A stretch of DNA of 64,000 bases, taken from the NCBI RefSeq assembly GCF_003013715.1, contig NC_072812.1:2914001-2978000 (forward strand), in the 5' to 3' direction. Within the stretch, counting starts at the first letter, position 1. Every line of letters starts with the position of its first letter. The stretch comes from Candidozyma auris. Taxonomy: Eukaryota > Ascomycota > Pichiomycetes > Serinales > Metschnikowiaceae. Positions 63,883-64,000 of this stretch are shown here, one piece after another. The position numbers and the translations under genes are program-made. The notes below the pieces were generated by a model. That model did not search any database. It was given only the letters and a program-made list of their open reading frames with translations, and was not told the origin of the DNA.

Positions 63883-64000
63883 CTAAGCCAACTCTTGCTC
63901 ACGTCTCCTAATCAGAGTCCGAACCTCATCGTTTGGTCTTGACTCCTCCAGATCTGTTTTCGTTGAGGGGTTGTTTCGCAGACCTTTAAGGGAGTGGGTG
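63883..64000 (-). CDS. C-terminal end of an unidentified protein (rest beyond the window)
   Basis: On the minus strand a frame is open from the window edge to TAG at 63885-63883, giving 38 residues that end DEVRTLIRRREQELA. The charged, helical composition and the T-rich run just after the stop suit the 3' end of a real gene in tandem with the IDP2-type gene, 243 bases upstream of it. The product cannot be named. Confidence 0.45.
   Translation of the reverse strand, partial: THSLKGLRNNPSTKTDLEESRPNDEVRTLIRRREQELA

Noticed and set aside
1..64000. CRISPR arrays, rRNA, transposons or LTRs
   Set aside because: No direct-repeat/spacer arrays, rRNA stretches, reverse transcriptase or transposase frames, or paired LTR-like ends were seen.

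Overview
This is a nuclear chromosome segment of a budding yeast. Genes are dense, almost all lack introns, and belong to conserved fungal families. The gene set and codon habits (Leu mostly TTG/CTC/CTT) fit the CTG-Ser clade. The 1,3-beta-glucan synthase gene narrows this further. Counting codons from its ATG puts the two ends of the hot-spot-1 core at F635 and S639, the conserved Trp at W691, and the hot-spot-2 Arg at R1354. This is exactly the residue numbering used for Candida (Candidozyma) auris Fks1, so C. auris or a very close haemulonii-complex relative is the best reading. Residues quoted here use CTG=Leu as translated; in this clade CTG is read as Ser.

Layout. 1-9.3 kb: 3' part of VIP1 (+), FAS1 (-), an ARL2/CIN4-type GTPase (-). 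9.5-14.7 kb: PSO2 (+), a TMEM115-like membrane protein (+), an MNN11-type mannosyltransferase (+). 14.8-25.3 kb: FKS1/GSC1 (-), a 2.9 kb non-coding stretch, then translation factor eIF2A (-), whose start lies in a tiny upstream exon. 26.1-35.7 kb: a large Sel1-repeat protein of the SKT5/DSF2 type (-), a 2.7 kb non-coding stretch, a GATA transcription factor (-), and splicing factor YSF3 (+). 37.1-46 kb: an ENA-type Na+ P-ATPase (+) with defects at both ends, BIK1 (-), NUP159 (-). 47.5-56.2 kb: an unrecognised 343-aa protein (+), FCF2 (-), an Iec1-like zinc-finger protein (-), FRS2 (-), a possible small spliced gene (+), PMP3 (+), LPD1 (-). 56.9-64 kb: a frameshifted MNN2-family mannosyltransferase (-), ALG5 (-), CET1 (-), a cytosolic NADP-isocitrate dehydrogenase (-), and the 3' tip of another minus-strand gene.

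There are no operons; genes are independent units. Several concern the cell surface: FKS1 (glucan), the SKT5-like protein (perhaps chitin), MNN11 and the MNN2-family enzyme (mannan), ALG5 (N-glycan precursor). ENA and PMP3 concern cation balance at the plasma membrane.

Most notable: (1) a 10-base element, TTYGCAGCCA, occurs exactly 11 times in the intergenic DNA and 2 times in coding DNA, against about 0.24 expected. In 9 of the 11 intergenic cases it reads on the coding strand of the gene it precedes, and four copies share the 14-mer TTTYGCAGCCATTC. It looks like the site of a major promoter factor. (2) Single-base gaps in short homopolymers break the ENA and MNN2-family genes, and ENA also lacks an in-frame ATG; either recent gene decay or assembly error. 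(3) A 46-nt intron restores the eIF2A start. No tRNA, rRNA, CRISPR array or intact mobile element was found.
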